A stretch of DNA of 13,090 nucleotides from Bordetella parapertussis (GTDB taxonomy: Bacteria; Pseudomonadota; Gammaproteobacteria; Burkholderiales; Burkholderiaceae_B): contig CAMBZR010000084.1 in NCBI GenBank assembly GCA_945872285.1, forward strand, positions 1-13,090, read 5' to 3'. Shown here piece after piece: positions 13,032-13,090 of this stretch. Numbering within the stretch: position 1 is the first letter of the stretch; each line of letters begins with the position of its first letter. The notes beneath the pieces were generated by a model. It had not been told where the DNA came from. It ran no database searches and worked only from the letters and a program-made list of their open reading frames with translations. The translations under genes were made by a program, and so were the position numbers.

Positions 13032-13090
13032 AACTTTGAGAAAAAACGTAAAGTCAGAAGATGTTTGTTTAGGCGAACTTGCCGCGCTGC
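13032..13090. other. Region upstream of the IclR gene (partial)
   Basis: Only 59 bp are visible. A short inverted repeat ACTTT/AAAGT (13033-13037, 13050-13054) flanks a run of six A close to the IclR start and could be an autoregulatory site. No confident promoter or other gene is seen before the window ends. Confidence 0.3.

Noticed and set aside
1..13090. Mobile element, prophage, CRISPR array or defence system
   Set aside because: No transposase, integrase, recombinase, regular spaced repeats, Cas or restriction genes were seen. All large frames are accounted for by housekeeping, transport, storage or regulatory genes.

Overview
The window looks like chromosomal core DNA of a betaproteobacterium in the order Burkholderiales, most likely family Alcaligenaceae (Bordetella/Advenella/Pusillimonas-like). 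The reasons are the fur/bamE/dapB/murB order, an aat-bpt pair next to pyrD, a phasin of the polyhydroxyalkanoate (PHA) type, and two Bug/TctC periplasmic binding proteins, a family greatly expanded in that group. No phage, IS element, CRISPR array or toxin/defence island was seen.

Left part (1-3232): fur (minus) is divergent from bamE-dapB (plus), which form a likely operon with a 24-bp gap. dapB meets murB (minus) tail to tail with interlocked stop codons. murB is divergent from tRNA-Gly(GCC), and the tRNA promoter -35 hexamer lies on the murB start codon.

Middle (3233-4833): between tRNA-Gly(GCC) and tRNA-Cys(GCA) sits one Bug/TctC gene on the opposite strand. It is flanked by about 290 bp and 230 bp of non-coding DNA rich in inverted repeats, including an interleaved (pseudoknot or switch topology) pair just after tRNA-Gly. 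Because glyW and cysT are adjacent in a tRNA operon in E. coli, this looks like a tRNA pair split by a gene insertion (inference).

Right-centre (4834-10127): six co-directional genes: an MFS transporter starting 30 bp after tRNA-Cys, an uncharacterised betaproteobacterial protein, a zinc-ribbon Nudix hydrolase, aat, bpt and pyrD. Aat and Bpt together are the bacterial N-degron tagging pair that adds Leu/Phe to protein N-termini for ClpS/ClpAP turnover. The first four genes are tightly packed. bpt and pyrD have longer leaders with possible promoters of their own.

Right end (10128-13090): a phasin gene (minus) with a good sigma70-type promoter and a possible repressor site. Its 3' region encodes an unusually long, nearly continuous rod-like hairpin closed by 8 bp and followed by seven U. 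This is the best candidate for an undescribed element, either a 3'UTR-derived small RNA or an elaborate terminator. Divergent to the phasin is a second Bug/TctC gene with a two-copy 18-bp direct repeat upstream (20-bp period). It is followed by a convergent IclR-family regulator that may control it.

Overall this is ordinary housekeeping DNA. The points of interest are the non-coding structures and the small gene-order anomaly at the tRNAs.
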